Positions 8,703 to 16,212 are shown, counted from the first letter of the stretch. The stretch is DNA of 64,000 bases from Flavobacterium sp. 90 (GCF_004339525.1 NZ_SMGE01000001.1:3906001-3970000); one strand, 5' to 3'. Notes: generated from the sequence alone by a model not told the origin. Numbers and translations are program-made.

Positions 8703-9101
8703 TTATTTCTCTTTCAACAACTTTTCTAAATATTCGACCTTTTCTTTTTCAGACTGAACCAAACGTTCGTAAAGCTCAACAACTTTATCAAGAGGATTAA
8801 AGTTACAATGATTAAAAGGACCATTTACTTGACCATTATTGGCACTATTATCATAAAAAGTATTAAAGTAATTAAAAACAGATTCTTCCGAGAAGTTTTC
8901 AAGTGCTTCAACTGTAACGCCAAGTGCTTTTGCAATTTCGGCAAGTTTTTTAGGATCAACTTCTTCGCTTCCTTCAATTCCGGAAATAGCTTGTTGGTTT
9001 GAGCCAATTGCCTGCGCAAGTGCTTCTTGTTTCATACCACGAAGTTCTCTGATTCGGCTAATATTTCTGCCAATGTGTTTTGGTTTAGTTGCTGTGCTCA
9101 T
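8703..9101 (-). CDS. XRE-family helix-turn-helix regulator
   Basis: 132 residues. Residues about 11-65 form a lambda-repressor-like HTH (RIRELRGMKQEALAQAIGSN, then QQAISGIEG), followed by a linker and a C-terminal amphipathic helix of about 30 residues (VVELYERLVQSEKEKVEYLE), probably a coiled-coil dimerisation element. Small XRE proteins of this shape are common in Bacteroidota. It may regulate a neighbour, but it faces the NACHT cassette convergently, so a direct operon relation is not indicated. Targets are unknown. Confidence 0.8.
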   Translation of the reverse strand: MSTATKPKHIGRNISRIRELRGMKQEALAQAIGSNQQAISGIEGSEEVDPKKLAEIAKALGVTVEALENFSEESVFNYFNTFYDNSANNGQVNGPFNHCNFNPLDKVVELYERLVQSEKEKVEYLEKLLKEK

Positions 9102-9229
9102 AATTCAAAGGTATTTAAAATTCTTTTAAAAAATACTGATCGGTAAAAAACAAGATTGATTCGATAATATACCGTTTTGGTTGTTTTTTAGATTTAGTAA
9201 AAATACGCTTTTTCTTACTTTAATTGCAG

Positions 9230-10105
9230 TTAAGGAACAATTACATTTTCAACAGGTTTTGGTTTACTTAAATCAGAATCTTTGGTTTTTATAAACTTCA
9301 AATAAATAAAATATTCAACAAACGGAATCAGTAAAAACAAGAAGAAAAAGAACAATTCATGTTTCAGGATTTCTTTAAAAATATAATCTAAAATAGCTTG
9401 CAATTTGCGTCCCATTTCAGATTGTATCGAATTTTCGATTCGTTGAGGTTCGATTTTATCTAACTTTTGCAAAAGCGATTTGAATTGTGTGTAATCAATA
9501 TCTTTTACGTTTTTCATGTTGGCTTGATCGTCAACAACTTTCATAAAACCATATACGCACGCGCTGTAAACTTCGGATTCATATTTTTTGAGCAAATACG
9601 AAGTCGACGAATTCTTAAAATTATCTACAGAAGCGTAACCGCTATTATTTTGTTTGATGTAAAGCGCCAAAGCCTGAGTCATAGATTTACTCACATCTTC
9701 AGACGATTTGGATAGCGTTTGAAGCGAATGCAAGAACTCTTTTTTCTCTTTTTCAGACGAAAATGTATTACCAATAGTTTTCGAATAAATATTAGAAGTT
9801 ATGCTTTTATTCTCTGATCTCAAAACAGAATGTACGCCGTAAAAAAGCCCAATCATAGAAGAGAAATACAGAAAAACAACCATAAAATACGGAATCCAAA
9901 GCTTGGCAAACCAATTGTAATATTGTTTATCGCGAAAGAAAACATTTTTTCGGTACAAGTATACATTGAAAACGATTCCGAGAATAAGTCCAATAATTAT
10001 AAATAAAACGATCCAGAAAATAAACCAACCAATATTGGGTAAAACATATTCTTTTGATATTTCCCAAATTTCAGACCAATTAATGCTATCGATAAATTCT
10101 TTCAT
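9230..10105 (-). CDS. Uncharacterised membrane protein with coiled cytoplasmic or periplasmic middle domain
   Basis: 291 residues. Three hydrophobic segments are clear: residues about 17-45 (FIFWIVLFIIIGLILGIVF), 70-92 and 248-268. Between the second and third lies a polar helical domain of about 155 residues containing several Ser/Thr-rich stretches. The C-terminus ends with a short proline-rich tail. I do not recognise the family. It is transcribed alone, diverging from the short genes at 10.6 kb. Confidence 0.5.
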   Translation of the reverse strand: MKEFIDSINWSEIWEISKEYVLPNIGWFIFWIVLFIIIGLILGIVFNVYLYRKNVFFRDKQYYNWFAKLWIPYFMVVFLYFSSMIGLFYGVHSVLRSENKSITSNIYSKTIGNTFSSEKEKKEFLHSLQTLSKSSEDVSKSMTQALALYIKQNNSGYASVDNFKNSSTSYLLKKYESEVYSACVYGFMKVVDDQANMKNVKDIDYTQFKSLLQKLDKIEPQRIENSIQSEMGRKLQAILDYIFKEILKHELFFFFLFLLIPFVEYFIYLKFIKTKDSDLSKPKPVENVIVP

Positions 10106-10223
10106 ATGTAGATTTAAGTGAGATAAAAATAGTTAAAACTTTTATTTAAATTAAAAATATTTTATGGGTTAGAAAAGTATGATTAAAGTTGTTGGAAGTA
10201 TTTATAAAATTAAATTAACCCAA

Positions 10224-10360
10224 ATATTGTCATTTCGACGGAGGAGAAATCTTCGCGAGTAACTCCGTAATCTAAAGTGACAATCTTTGTCGAGCTTCTT
10301 GTGGAGATTTGCTTCGCCTGTTCGCTATCGCTCGGGTCTCCTCCGTCGAAATGACAATAT
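10224..10360. repeat. Dispersed inverted repeat, family TCATTTCGACGGAGGAG
   Basis: Perfect 23-base inverted arms at 10224-10246 and 10338-10360 flank a roughly 90-base centre. A closely related copy lies at 23927-24028 and partial copies at 54780-54890 and 59665-59690, always between genes. This is a dispersed, structured intergenic repeat, probably a non-autonomous REP/MITE-like element; no transposase is in the window. The rest of 10106-10590 shows AT-rich sequence with another 'cttagcgtctttgcgag' word near 10487 and nothing else I can name. Confidence 0.7.
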
Positions 10361-10592
10361 CGGGTTTACATTGTAGATTTTGTTACGTTTTTATCTTTGT
10401 CAAAGTTTAAAACTTTGACAAAGATTTCGTCGCGATAAGCTTTTTCATTTAAAGCTTTTATCATAAAAATCGAAATGACAAAAACTTAGCGACTTAGCGT
10501 CTTTGCGAGAAACCCATTCGCCACACTATTATATTTCCTTTAACTATTTTTTAACAAATCATGAGAGAAAAGTTATATTAATTAAAAAAATA

Positions 10593-10600
10593 AACTACAT
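10593..10600 (+). promoter_or_regulatory. Candidate -7 promoter box TACATTTG
   Basis: TACATTTG matches the Bacteroidota -7 consensus TAnnTTTG and lies 31 bases upstream of the short gene at 10632. I see no convincing -33 TTG at the expected spacing, so confidence is moderate. Confidence 0.4.
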
Positions 10601-10631
10601 TTGCTCTCGAAATAAAAATAAAAGAATACAT

Positions 10632-10721
10632 ATGAACCTGTCAGCAATAAAAAATAGCAATCGTTTAGCGGAAGATTTTCCGGCTAAAGATTCAGGGCGT
10701 AATATGTATTTTATGGAATAG
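10632..10721 (+). CDS. Short ORF, 29 residues, between own promoter and terminator
   Basis: An ATG-initiated frame encodes a 29-residue polar peptide that starts MNLSAIKNSNRLAEDF and ends NMYFME. A candidate promoter box lies upstream (10593) and a strong terminator downstream (10761), so a transcript of about 180 bases is likely. Whether the peptide or the RNA is the product cannot be decided; no homology is recognised. A similarly organised 31-residue frame follows at 11160. Confidence 0.35.
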   Translation: MNLSAIKNSNRLAEDFPAKDSGRNMYFME

Positions 10722-10760
10722 AAGGGTAAATTGTAGTTTCGAAACTCAGCATAAATATAT

Positions 10761-10789
10761 AAAAGCGTCCTAATTGGGACGCTTTTTTT
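10761..10789 (+). terminator. Rho-independent terminator
   Basis: The stem AAAAGCGTCC pairs with GGACGCTTTT, loop TAATTG, followed by a T-run. It ends the short transcription unit containing the 29-residue frame. The following 270 bases (10790-11059) hold AT-rich sequence and the word CCCGAAGCTTCGGGA (palindromic, also seen near 54930); I see no gene there. Confidence 0.8.
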
Positions 10790-11059
10790 GTTTTAGACGC
10801 GTTTCTCCCGAAGCTTCGGGATGTTCAGATTGACAATAAAATGATAAAAAATAACCATTAACTAAAAATAATTAAAAAAATAATCGACCAAATGTTTAAT
10901 GATTAAAATAAATAGCGAAATATAATCTTGAAAAGTAATCTGGTGAGAGACAGTCATTTGATACAAAAGGAGATCTGCCTCAGTTGGCGGACAGGGATTT
11001 CTATAGGTTTATTTAAGGGTTAACTATTTGATTATCAATAAAATAATTTCAAAAAAGAT

Positions 11060-11091
11060 TTGGATAATTGATTTTTTCGACTTTATCTTTG
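11060..11091 (+). promoter_or_regulatory. Bacteroidota-type promoter, TTG-N21-TATCTTTG
   Basis: TTG at 11060-11062 and TATCTTTG at 11084-11091 are separated by 21 bases, which fits the Flavobacterium consensus. The start site would fall near 11098, about 60 bases before the ATG at 11160. Confidence 0.6.
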
Positions 11092-11159
11092 CCGAAGAAA
11101 ATCTGGAACACGGATTTCGAATAATAACAACGATTTCAATTTATAATACAATACACAAA

Positions 11160-11255
11160 ATGGATTTTATTAAAAAAATATATAACGTACAAGCCCTATA
11201 CCCAAGCTCAGAACTTGGACGTATAGCAATACAGGTGCATGAATATAGGCAATAG
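11160..11255 (+). CDS. Short ORF, 31 residues, between promoter and terminator
   Basis: A frame of 31 residues (begins MDFIKKIYNVQALYPSSEL, ends VHEYRQ) lies between a good promoter (11060-11091) and a terminator (11283-11310). An upstream in-frame extension exists, but the promoter lies inside it, so I start at this ATG. The ribosome-binding site is weak (A-rich), as is usual in this phylum. No family is recognised. The layout parallels the unit at 10632, so these may be two related small-RNA or micropeptide genes. Confidence 0.35.
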   Translation: MDFIKKIYNVQALYPSSELGRIAIQVHEYRQ

Positions 11256-11282
11256 GATACGCATATCTTATTAGATCTCATG

Positions 11283-11310
11283 AAAGCACCTTTAATCGGG
11301 TGCTTTTTTT
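11283..11310 (+). terminator. Rho-independent terminator
   Basis: AAAGCACC pairs with GGTGCTTT around a 7-8 base loop, followed by seven T. It ends the 31-residue-frame transcript just before the tRNA-like sequences. Confidence 0.8.
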
Positions 11311-11326
11311 ATGCCCAAAAATTAAT

Positions 11327-11397
11327 GATTCCGTATTTCAATTGGTAGAAAAGAGGTGAATAACTTTAGAATGAAGGTTCGACCCCTTCCGGAATAA
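11327..11397 (+). ncRNA. tRNA-like sequence with degenerate anticodon arm
   Basis: The acceptor GATTCCG pairs with CGGAATA at six of seven positions, the D-arm is TTTC-AATTGGTA-GAAA, and the T-arm is perfect (GAAGG-TTCGACC-CCTTC). The central arm does not form a normal five-pair stem; the best alternative is AAAG/CTTT around a long loop. It looks like a tRNA body without a usable anticodon arm, in the same style as the array at 3178-3676. Confidence 0.5.
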
Positions 11398-11519
11398 CAA
11401 GTTCTCTAGAAGGAATGTTTTTGAAGGTTTTAAAAAGGTTCAAAGGCGCAGAGGTTCAAAGGTTCAAAGAAAAAAACTTAGCGACTCAGTATCTCAGAAC
11501 CTTAGAACCTTCAAAAAAA

Positions 11520-11591
11520 CTGAGAAGATAACGGTGGTTGTTTACCCGCTTTGGATGCGGGAGGTCGTAGGTTCGAATCCTACTTCTCAGA
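11520..11591 (+). tRNA. tRNA-Pro(TGG)-like gene, atypical D-arm
   Basis: Acceptor CTGAGAA/TTCTCAG (7 bp), anticodon arm CCCGC-TTTGGAT-GCGGG (5 bp, U33 present, anticodon TGG = proline), variable AGGTC, and T-arm GTAGG-TTCGAAT-CCTAC (5 bp). The D-arm is weak (TAAC against GTTT, three pairs) and its loop GGTGGTT lacks the usual AATTGG. CCA is not encoded. It is the most tRNA-like member of this group and could decode, but the low-GC acceptor and odd D-arm differ from a housekeeping tRNA-Pro. Confidence 0.65.
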
Positions 11592-11744
11592 CAAGGTTTT
11601 GTAAAGTTACAAAGGAGCAGAGGTTCAAAGGTTCAGAGGAAAAAAACTTTGCGACTTTGCGTCTTTGCGAGAGATTGACCAAGTGCGCTAAGAAAAAAAA
11701 CTTAGCAACTTAGTATCTCAGTACCTCAGAACCTTAAAAAAAAA

Positions 11745-11818
11745 GCTGGAATGGCGGAATTGGTAGACGCGACTGATTTAGAATCGGTATTTTGAGAGTT
11801 CGAATCTCTTTTCCTGAA
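11745..11818 (+). ncRNA. tRNA-Leu(TAG)-like sequence lacking the long variable arm
   Basis: The D-arm region GCGGAATTGGTAGACGC is the classical leucine form, the anticodon arm ACTGA-TTTAGAA-TCGGT gives TAG (leucine), and the T-arm GAGAG-TTCGAAT-CTCTT pairs. The variable region is only ATTTT, whereas a bacterial tRNA-Leu needs a stem-forming variable arm of over ten bases. The acceptor has two mismatches. It ends 45 bases before the RNA ligase gene and may be co-transcribed with it. Confidence 0.55.
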
Positions 11819-11862
11819 CTAAAATGTTGTACAAAGTAATGTATAATCTAAAAAAATAAAAG

Positions 11863-12432
11863 ATGAAAAAGATAAGTACACTATTCGCTAAAGATCCAAA
11901 GAATTTGGCAAGAGTAATAAATAAGATAAATGCCGAAAATGCTTGGGTAATTAATGGTGACGCCATTGCAACAAGAAAATTTGACGGAACATCTGTAGCC
12001 ATTATTGATGGTGAATTGTTCAAAAGATTTGATGCCAAAAAAGGACGCGCAATTCCGTTAGGTGCAATTCCGTGTCAGGAAGCAGATTTGATTTCAGGAC
12101 ATCATCCGCACTGGATAAAATGTGATCGCATGAAATCTGAAGATAAGTTTTTCTTCGAAGGATTTGATTCTTTAGAAATTAAAGAAGATGGAACTTACGA
12201 ATTATGCGGACCAAAAGTACAGGGAAATCCTGAAAAATTAGAGAAACATACTTTAATTAAACACGGAAGCGAAGTACTTGATTTTGTAAATCTTGGGTTT
12301 GAGGATTTAGAAAAATTCTTATCAGAAAATGATATCGAAGGAATTGTTTTTCACCATATCGCAGATGACAGAATGTGTAAGTTAAGAAAATCTGATTTCG
12401 GAATTAAACGCCTGGAATTGGAAAAAGTTTAG
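11863..12432 (+). CDS. RLIG1-like RNA ligase (DUF5565 family)
   Basis: A 189-residue nucleotidyltransferase-fold protein. Motif I is RKFDGTSVAI with K39 as the expected AMP-accepting lysine (KxDG). Further blocks fit ATP-dependent RNA ligases: FFEGFDSLE and YELCGPKVQGNPE near the middle, EGIVFHH (motif IV) around residue 164, and CKLRKSDFGIKR (motif V) at the end. This matches the compact RLIG1-type RNA ligase family, which joins RNA 5'-phosphate and 3'-hydroxyl ends. Upstream lie three tRNA-like sequences; downstream are an ATP-grasp gene, a Y-RNA-like element and a slipin. A role in sealing cleaved tRNA or processing the tRNA-like RNAs is inferred from context. Confidence 0.8.
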   Translation: MKKISTLFAKDPKNLARVINKINAENAWVINGDAIATRKFDGTSVAIIDGELFKRFDAKKGRAIPLGAIPCQEADLISGHHPHWIKCDRMKSEDKFFFEGFDSLEIKEDGTYELCGPKVQGNPEKLEKHTLIKHGSEVLDFVNLGFEDLEKFLSENDIEGIVFHHIADDRMCKLRKSDFGIKRLELEKV

Positions 12433-12542
12433 AAAGAGTTTTGCTGCAAAGGTTCAAAGGTGCAGAGGTTCAAAGGTTCAAAGAAAAAAAAGTTAGTGTC
12501 TTTGTGCCTTAGTGGCAAAAAAATAAATAAATATTAGAAATT

Positions 12543-13328
12543 ATGAAACAAGATTACAACCGAATTGCTCTTGTAGGAATAGAACAAGAAGAATATGATA
12601 TTATAAAAGCCAATTATTCTGGACATATTATTTGGCATCAATCAATTCCGAAAATTGTTGTTAAAGATGAAGTTCTTTATATGGAAAAATCAAACGGAAT
12701 CGGAATGTTGCCTGTAGACAAAGTGGTTTATTATGGAATTTACGACAATGATTTTGACTTTATTTCTGGTTTGGCAATCTGGCGAGGTGCTTGTTATCCT
12801 AATGCTGCTGCGATGTTGGATTGTCGTTTTAAGATTCCGTGTCTGGTAAAAGCTTTAGCTCATTCGAGATTTAGCGCGCCACGAGGATTTATTAGCGCAG
12901 GCGCTTCGGTAAATGTTGGCAATGATACTGTTGCTAAATGGGGAAACTGGCATTGTGGCGAAAACAAACATCGTTTTACAGGAGAATGGGAAAGCGAATT
13001 TACCGCAACAACTGAACCTTATTACGAAGGTGAAGCCGTTAGGATTATGATAATTGGAGATGTTTATTGGCAAATAAAACTGGAAGGTGATTCGTGGTTA
13101 AAATCAATTCACCCGGATAATGCCGGATTTATGGAGGTTGATACTGAGTTACTTGCTGATACTTTGCATATTAAAAACACTTTGAATATGGATATGATTG
13201 GTAATGATTATATCGTTGCAAAAGACGGTTCTAAATATTTATTAGAAGTAAATCATATTCCAAACATAACCCGATTTGAAGACGTAAGACAAGTCTATTT
13301 ATCGACCGTAATTGAATGGATAAAATAA
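12543..13328 (+). CDS. ATP-grasp domain protein
   Basis: 261 residues. The C-terminal half has ATP-grasp hallmarks: RIMIIGDVYWQIKLEG with the downstream metal-binding motif LLEVNHIPN (E-x-N) near residue 240. The N-terminal part (GIEQEEYDIIKANY and following) resembles the pre-ATP-grasp domain of RimK/glutathione-synthetase-like ligases. Such enzymes join a carboxylate to an amine or thiol through an acylphosphate; the substrate is unknown. It lies 110 bases after the RNA ligase on the same strand, with a dispersed 'ggttcaaag' repeat between them, so shared expression is possible but not proven. Confidence 0.65.
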   Translation: MKQDYNRIALVGIEQEEYDIIKANYSGHIIWHQSIPKIVVKDEVLYMEKSNGIGMLPVDKVVYYGIYDNDFDFISGLAIWRGACYPNAAAMLDCRFKIPCLVKALAHSRFSAPRGFISAGASVNVGNDTVAKWGNWHCGENKHRFTGEWESEFTATTEPYYEGEAVRIMIIGDVYWQIKLEGDSWLKSIHPDNAGFMEVDTELLADTLHIKNTLNMDMIGNDYIVAKDGSKYLLEVNHIPNITRFEDVRQVYLSTVIEWIK

Positions 13329-13336
13329 AATTTTTG

Positions 13337-13361
13337 CACTGCGCAAAATCATTGCGCAGTG
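13337..13361 (+). terminator. Hairpin after the ATP-grasp gene
   Basis: CACTGCGCAA pairs with TTGCGCAGTG (10 bp) around a five-base loop, eight bases after the stop codon. The downstream T-run is poor, so it may be an inefficient terminator or an RNA-stabilising hairpin. Confidence 0.5.
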
Positions 13362-13552
13362 TAATTTGAATATTTGCTCAGGAAATAAAAAACGTTCTTT
13401 TAAAAAATGAAATACATCAAAGGAAACTTTGATTTACAATATCAAACAAGTCCTGTTGCGTGTTTCTGTATAGCACCATTGTAGGGAACTTTTCGCGAAA
13501 GCGTATTATGTTTTTCTATGCAACTTGATTTGGAGGTTTTAGGTTGTTTTCC

Positions 13553-13655
13553 AAAAAACGATCACAAACTATGTTGTGGGTTCGAGTCCCACTCGCAGCA
13601 ATGCGATAACTCAATTGGATAGAGTAATAGAAATCAGACTCAAAATCTGTTTTTT
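13553..13655 (+). ncRNA. Circularly permuted tRNA-like RNA, candidate YrlA-type Y RNA
   Basis: The tRNA parts occur in permuted order. The T-arm GTGGG-TTCGAGT-CCCAC (13576-13592) comes first, then an acceptor-like hairpin TCGCA-GCAA-TGCGA (13593-13606) capped by a GNRA tetraloop, then TA and a D-arm ACTC-AATTGGATA-GAGT (13609-13625). CTAT (13569-13572) pairs with ATAG (13627-13630) where an anticodon stem would sit. An outer helix forms from AAAAAAC-GAT (13553-13562) with ATC-T-GTTTTTT (13645-13655). Bacterial Y RNAs of the YrlA family are known tRNA mimics, and this closed, permuted layout fits such a module on a longer stem. No Ro60/TROVE protein is in the window. An alternative is two accidental tRNA fragments; CAGA-CTCAAAA-TCTG (13635-13649) could form a competing Leu-like arm. 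Confidence 0.5.
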
Positions 13656-13694
13656 AGAGACCATCACTCTTAAAAAGATGACCATTGAAAAAAA

Positions 13695-13845
13695 ACTGAT
13701 TTGTCTTTGTCAGTGAAACCTGGATTTTAGAATCCAAAAGTTTCACACTCAGGATAAAACCAGTGCGAACAGAAACGTATTTTGAAATACTCTTTTTCTT
13801 TTCGGTTTGATTGTTTGAGCGATTTTTTTAGAATTTAGAATCGCT
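13695..13845 (+). ncRNA. Structured non-coding stretch upstream of slipin
   Basis: There is no convincing gene, but several hairpins: ACTGA/TCAGT (13695-13714); GTGAAAC-CT-GGATT-TTAG-AATCC-AAAA-GTTTCAC (13713-13746), a two-part helix with a tetraloop; GTATT/AATAC near 13780; and AGCGATT/AATCGCT (13818-13845). It may be a 3' continuation of the Y-RNA-like transcript, a second small RNA, or the slipin leader. Confidence 0.35.
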
Positions 13846-13968
13846 TTCACAAAATAGAATTGCAAAACAATTGGAATATACAAAACTCCAACTATTCGTC
13901 CGTTTTCTCAGAGGAGAGAGACATTGAGGTTTTTTTATTTTTAGAGAAGATAGAAGCTGCTTAGTAGA

Positions 13969-14135
13969 AGCAAGATTTTAGAAGCAAGATTGTTGTGGAT
14001 AGAATATAGAGAATAGAAAATAGAGGCAAGATTTTAGAAGCAAGATTGTTGAGAGTAGAAAATTGGCTTGAGAAAATAGACTTGAGAATAAAGATTATAG
14101 AGAATAGAGGCAAGATTTTAGAAGCAAGATTGTTG
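13969..14135 (+). repeat. Imperfect direct repeats in the slipin leader
   Basis: A 27-base purine-rich core (GCAAGATTTTAGAAGCAAG followed by ATTGTTG) occurs three times, at 13969, 14025 and 14109, with related AGAGAATAGAGG and TAGAAAATTG words between. The repeats fill the last 280 bases before the slipin start. No protein frame explains them. Confidence 0.65.
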
Positions 14136-14255
14136 TGCTTAGAAAATTGACTTGATAAAATAGATTTTAGAAAATAGAAAATATAACTAAGTTTTTTGGC
14201 GGTTACAGAACATGAAACATGAAACCAAAAAAACTTGAAACAAAAATATAAAAAG

Positions 14256-15353
14256 ATGATAAAGAAAGTAAAAATCGAGGCTTACCAAGTGGGTTTGGTG
14301 TTCGAAAACAGAAAATTAGTTAACGTTATTGAGCAAGGTTTACATTGGATTTTTGGGAACAAGAATGTAATGATTTACGATATGAATGCGAATTTCATTG
14401 CTCCGTTTGAGTTGAATGTTTTGTTGGAAAACGAAATATTGGCTTCAATGTTAGATGTTGTGGCTGTTGCCGATAACGAGATTGTTTTGCAATTCGTGAA
14501 CGGAAACTTTAAAGGAACTTTGGCCGCAGGAAGATATGCGTTCTGGAAAGGAATTGTGAAAAATGAATTTACCAGAGTGGATCTTTCTAAGATTGAAATC
14601 ACAGAGAATGTTTCGGTGAATTTGTTAGAACACAATCAGTTGAAATACTATGTTCGAAAATTTATCGTGTCTAGCAACGACAAAGCTTTGTTGTTTGTGA
14701 ATGGAACTTTCGTGAAAGAATTAAAAGCGGGAACGCATTATTTCTGGAATAATACGATTACAATCGAAGTTAAAACTGTTGATGCAAGACAACAACAAGT
14801 GGAGATTTCCGGTCAAGAATTGCTGACAAAAGATAAGGCAGGATTAAGAATCAATTTCTTTGTGAGATACCAGGTTATTGATATTATGAAAGCACTTGTT
14901 GACAATAAAGATTTTGAAAAACAATTGTATGTGGCAATGCAATTGGCTTTAAGAGCTTTTGTTGGCGGATTGACTTTAGATGAGTTATTGGCGAAAAAAG
15001 ATGCTATTGCAGAAGCGATTTTGGCTGAAGTAACCGTTAAAATTGACGAGTTAGGTTTGACAATTTCTGATGCGGGAATCCGTGACGTGATCTTGCCTGG
15101 AGATATGAAAGAAATCATGAATCAGGTTTTGGTTGCCGAGAAAAAAGCGCAAGCCAACAGCATTATGCGAAGAGAAGAAACTGCCGCAACTAGAAGTTTG
15201 CTAAACACAGCAAAGCTGATGGAAGAAAACGAAATGTTGTGGAAATTGAAAGAGATGGAATACGTGGAAAAAATCGCAGACAAAATTGGAGAAATCACAA
15301 TTTCTGGAAGCGGAAACGTAATTGGTCAATTAAAAGAAATCTTCGTAAAATAG
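14256..15353 (+). CDS. Slipin / SPFH (band 7) family protein
   Basis: 365 residues from the ATG at 14256; an in-frame TTG seven codons earlier is less likely. Residues about 150-285 form the SPFH/band-7 domain (VKTVDARQQQVEISGQELLTKDKA, continuing into GLRINFFVRYQV), followed by a helical alanine/glutamate-rich segment (VLVAEKKAQANSIMRREETA) typical of slipins. An earlier related beta-rich segment lies at 10-130. Unlike most slipins there is no obvious N-terminal membrane hairpin, so it may be cytosolic or peripherally bound. Slipins of this sort are known neighbours of Rtc RNA-repair and Ro60/Y-RNA genes; the flanking RNA ligase, Y-RNA-like element and exonuclease support the same context here. 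Confidence 0.8.
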   Translation: MIKKVKIEAYQVGLVFENRKLVNVIEQGLHWIFGNKNVMIYDMNANFIAPFELNVLLENEILASMLDVVAVADNEIVLQFVNGNFKGTLAAGRYAFWKGIVKNEFTRVDLSKIEITENVSVNLLEHNQLKYYVRKFIVSSNDKALLFVNGTFVKELKAGTHYFWNNTITIEVKTVDARQQQVEISGQELLTKDKAGLRINFFVRYQVIDIMKALVDNKDFEKQLYVAMQLALRAFVGGLTLDELLAKKDAIAEAILAEVTVKIDELGLTISDAGIRDVILPGDMKEIMNQVLVAEKKAQANSIMRREETAATRSLLNTAKLMEENEMLWKLKEMEYVEKIADKIGEITISGSGNVIGQLKEIFVK

Positions 15354-15404
15354 AAATCATCAGCAGTAAATGTTGAAGGTTTTAATTAAAAAATAGAATT
15401 AAGA

Positions 15405-15609
15405 ATGAATCAAGAAATATTATTTATGTCGGATCATGATTTTGATCCGACCCATATAATTAGGTTTAATGAACGTCTGTTTACTTCTGTCGAAGAAATG
15501 GATTTAGGACTCATTAAACGGAGGAATCAAAAGTTAAGTACAAGGAATTATATATCAATTAGGTGATATCTCTGATCAGGTAAAAGTGTTTTTAAAGCTT
15601 TGCAGATAA
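15405..15609 (+). pseudogene. Frameshifted remnant of a calcineurin-like phosphoesterase
   Basis: The first frame (from ATG 15405) reads MSDHDFDPTHIIRFNERLF then TSVEEMDLGLIKRRN, which matches the start of a common small phosphoesterase family (S-D-x-HFGH-NII-F--RPF-SVEEMD-x-LI--WN). That frame stops at 15564-15566. The expected continuation appears in another frame at about 15548 as IIYQLGDISDQ (normally VYHLGDF) and soon stops at 15607. The metal-binding FGH is also altered (DPT). The gene is therefore dead: N-terminal residues survive, one frameshift is clear, and the rest has been lost. Confidence 0.65.
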
Positions 15610-15672
15610 GGGATTCCCAGAATTCCCGTGTTTTCCTGAGGTTCCAAAAGGATTCCTAAAAGAAAATATATC

Positions 15673-16179
15673 ATGCGTACTAATACATTAAAAGAATATA
15701 AAAAAGCGATCAGGAATAAATATGAGATAGAAAGAGAACGTGAATACTTTGATTATTTGGACAAACCGTCTCGTGGAAAACTACGTGATTTCTGTTGGTT
15801 AATTTTCGAAAATGACCCAACCGAAGATGATCTAAGAGTTTTTAGAAATCTATTTTCTATGGATTTTGATCCTACCAAAAAGAAAAAATTTAAAGACCAA
15901 AAAGATAAGTTCAGACCTATCGAAACATTCTTTAAAGGCGAAACAGATCCAACAAATATTGATGCAATTAATCTGGCAGCAATTATGGTAGATTTTGAAC
16001 CGCGTCCTTTTAAGAAGTTTCACGAAAAATGCCGACTTGAAGAAGCGAAACAACTTGAAAAAAGCAATAAGACTAAGAAAGTTACTGAAAGCGATAAAAA
16101 AGTCATAAACATTTTCAAATGGCGGAAACGATACAAAAAAATCGGAAAAAATCTTCGTCAGGTAATGGCTCTTTTCTAG
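15673..16179 (+). CDS. Conserved hypothetical protein, charged, helical
   Basis: A 168-residue, Lys/Glu/Asp-rich soluble protein of no family I can name. The middle section (ENDPTEDDLRVFRNLFSMDF, then DPTKKKKFKDQ) is followed by a basic C-terminus (VINIFKWRKRYKKIGKNLRQ), which could bind nucleic acid. It sits 33 bases upstream of the ERI1-like exonuclease on the same strand, so the pair probably forms an operon. Confidence 0.55.
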   Translation: MRTNTLKEYKKAIRNKYEIEREREYFDYLDKPSRGKLRDFCWLIFENDPTEDDLRVFRNLFSMDFDPTKKKKFKDQKDKFRPIETFFKGETDPTNIDAINLAAIMVDFEPRPFKKFHEKCRLEEAKQLEKSNKTKKVTESDKKVINIFKWRKRYKKIGKNLRQVMALF

Positions 16180-16212
16180 AAGTGGAATTATAAAATATTA
16201 AAAAATTAAAAA

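Noticed and set aside
10930..11000. tRNA D-arm-like segment CTGCCTCAGTTGGCGGACAGG
   Set aside because: No matching acceptor or T-arm could be found nearby.
13407..13484. A 25-codon frame beginning MKYIKGNFDLQYQ upstream of the Y-RNA-like element
   Set aside because: No ribosome-binding site, promoter or terminator supports it, and no family is recognised; it may be a gene remnant or chance.
13969..14135. CRISPR array
   Set aside because: Only three imperfect copies with unequal spacing and related text between them; no unique spacers and no cas genes in the window.
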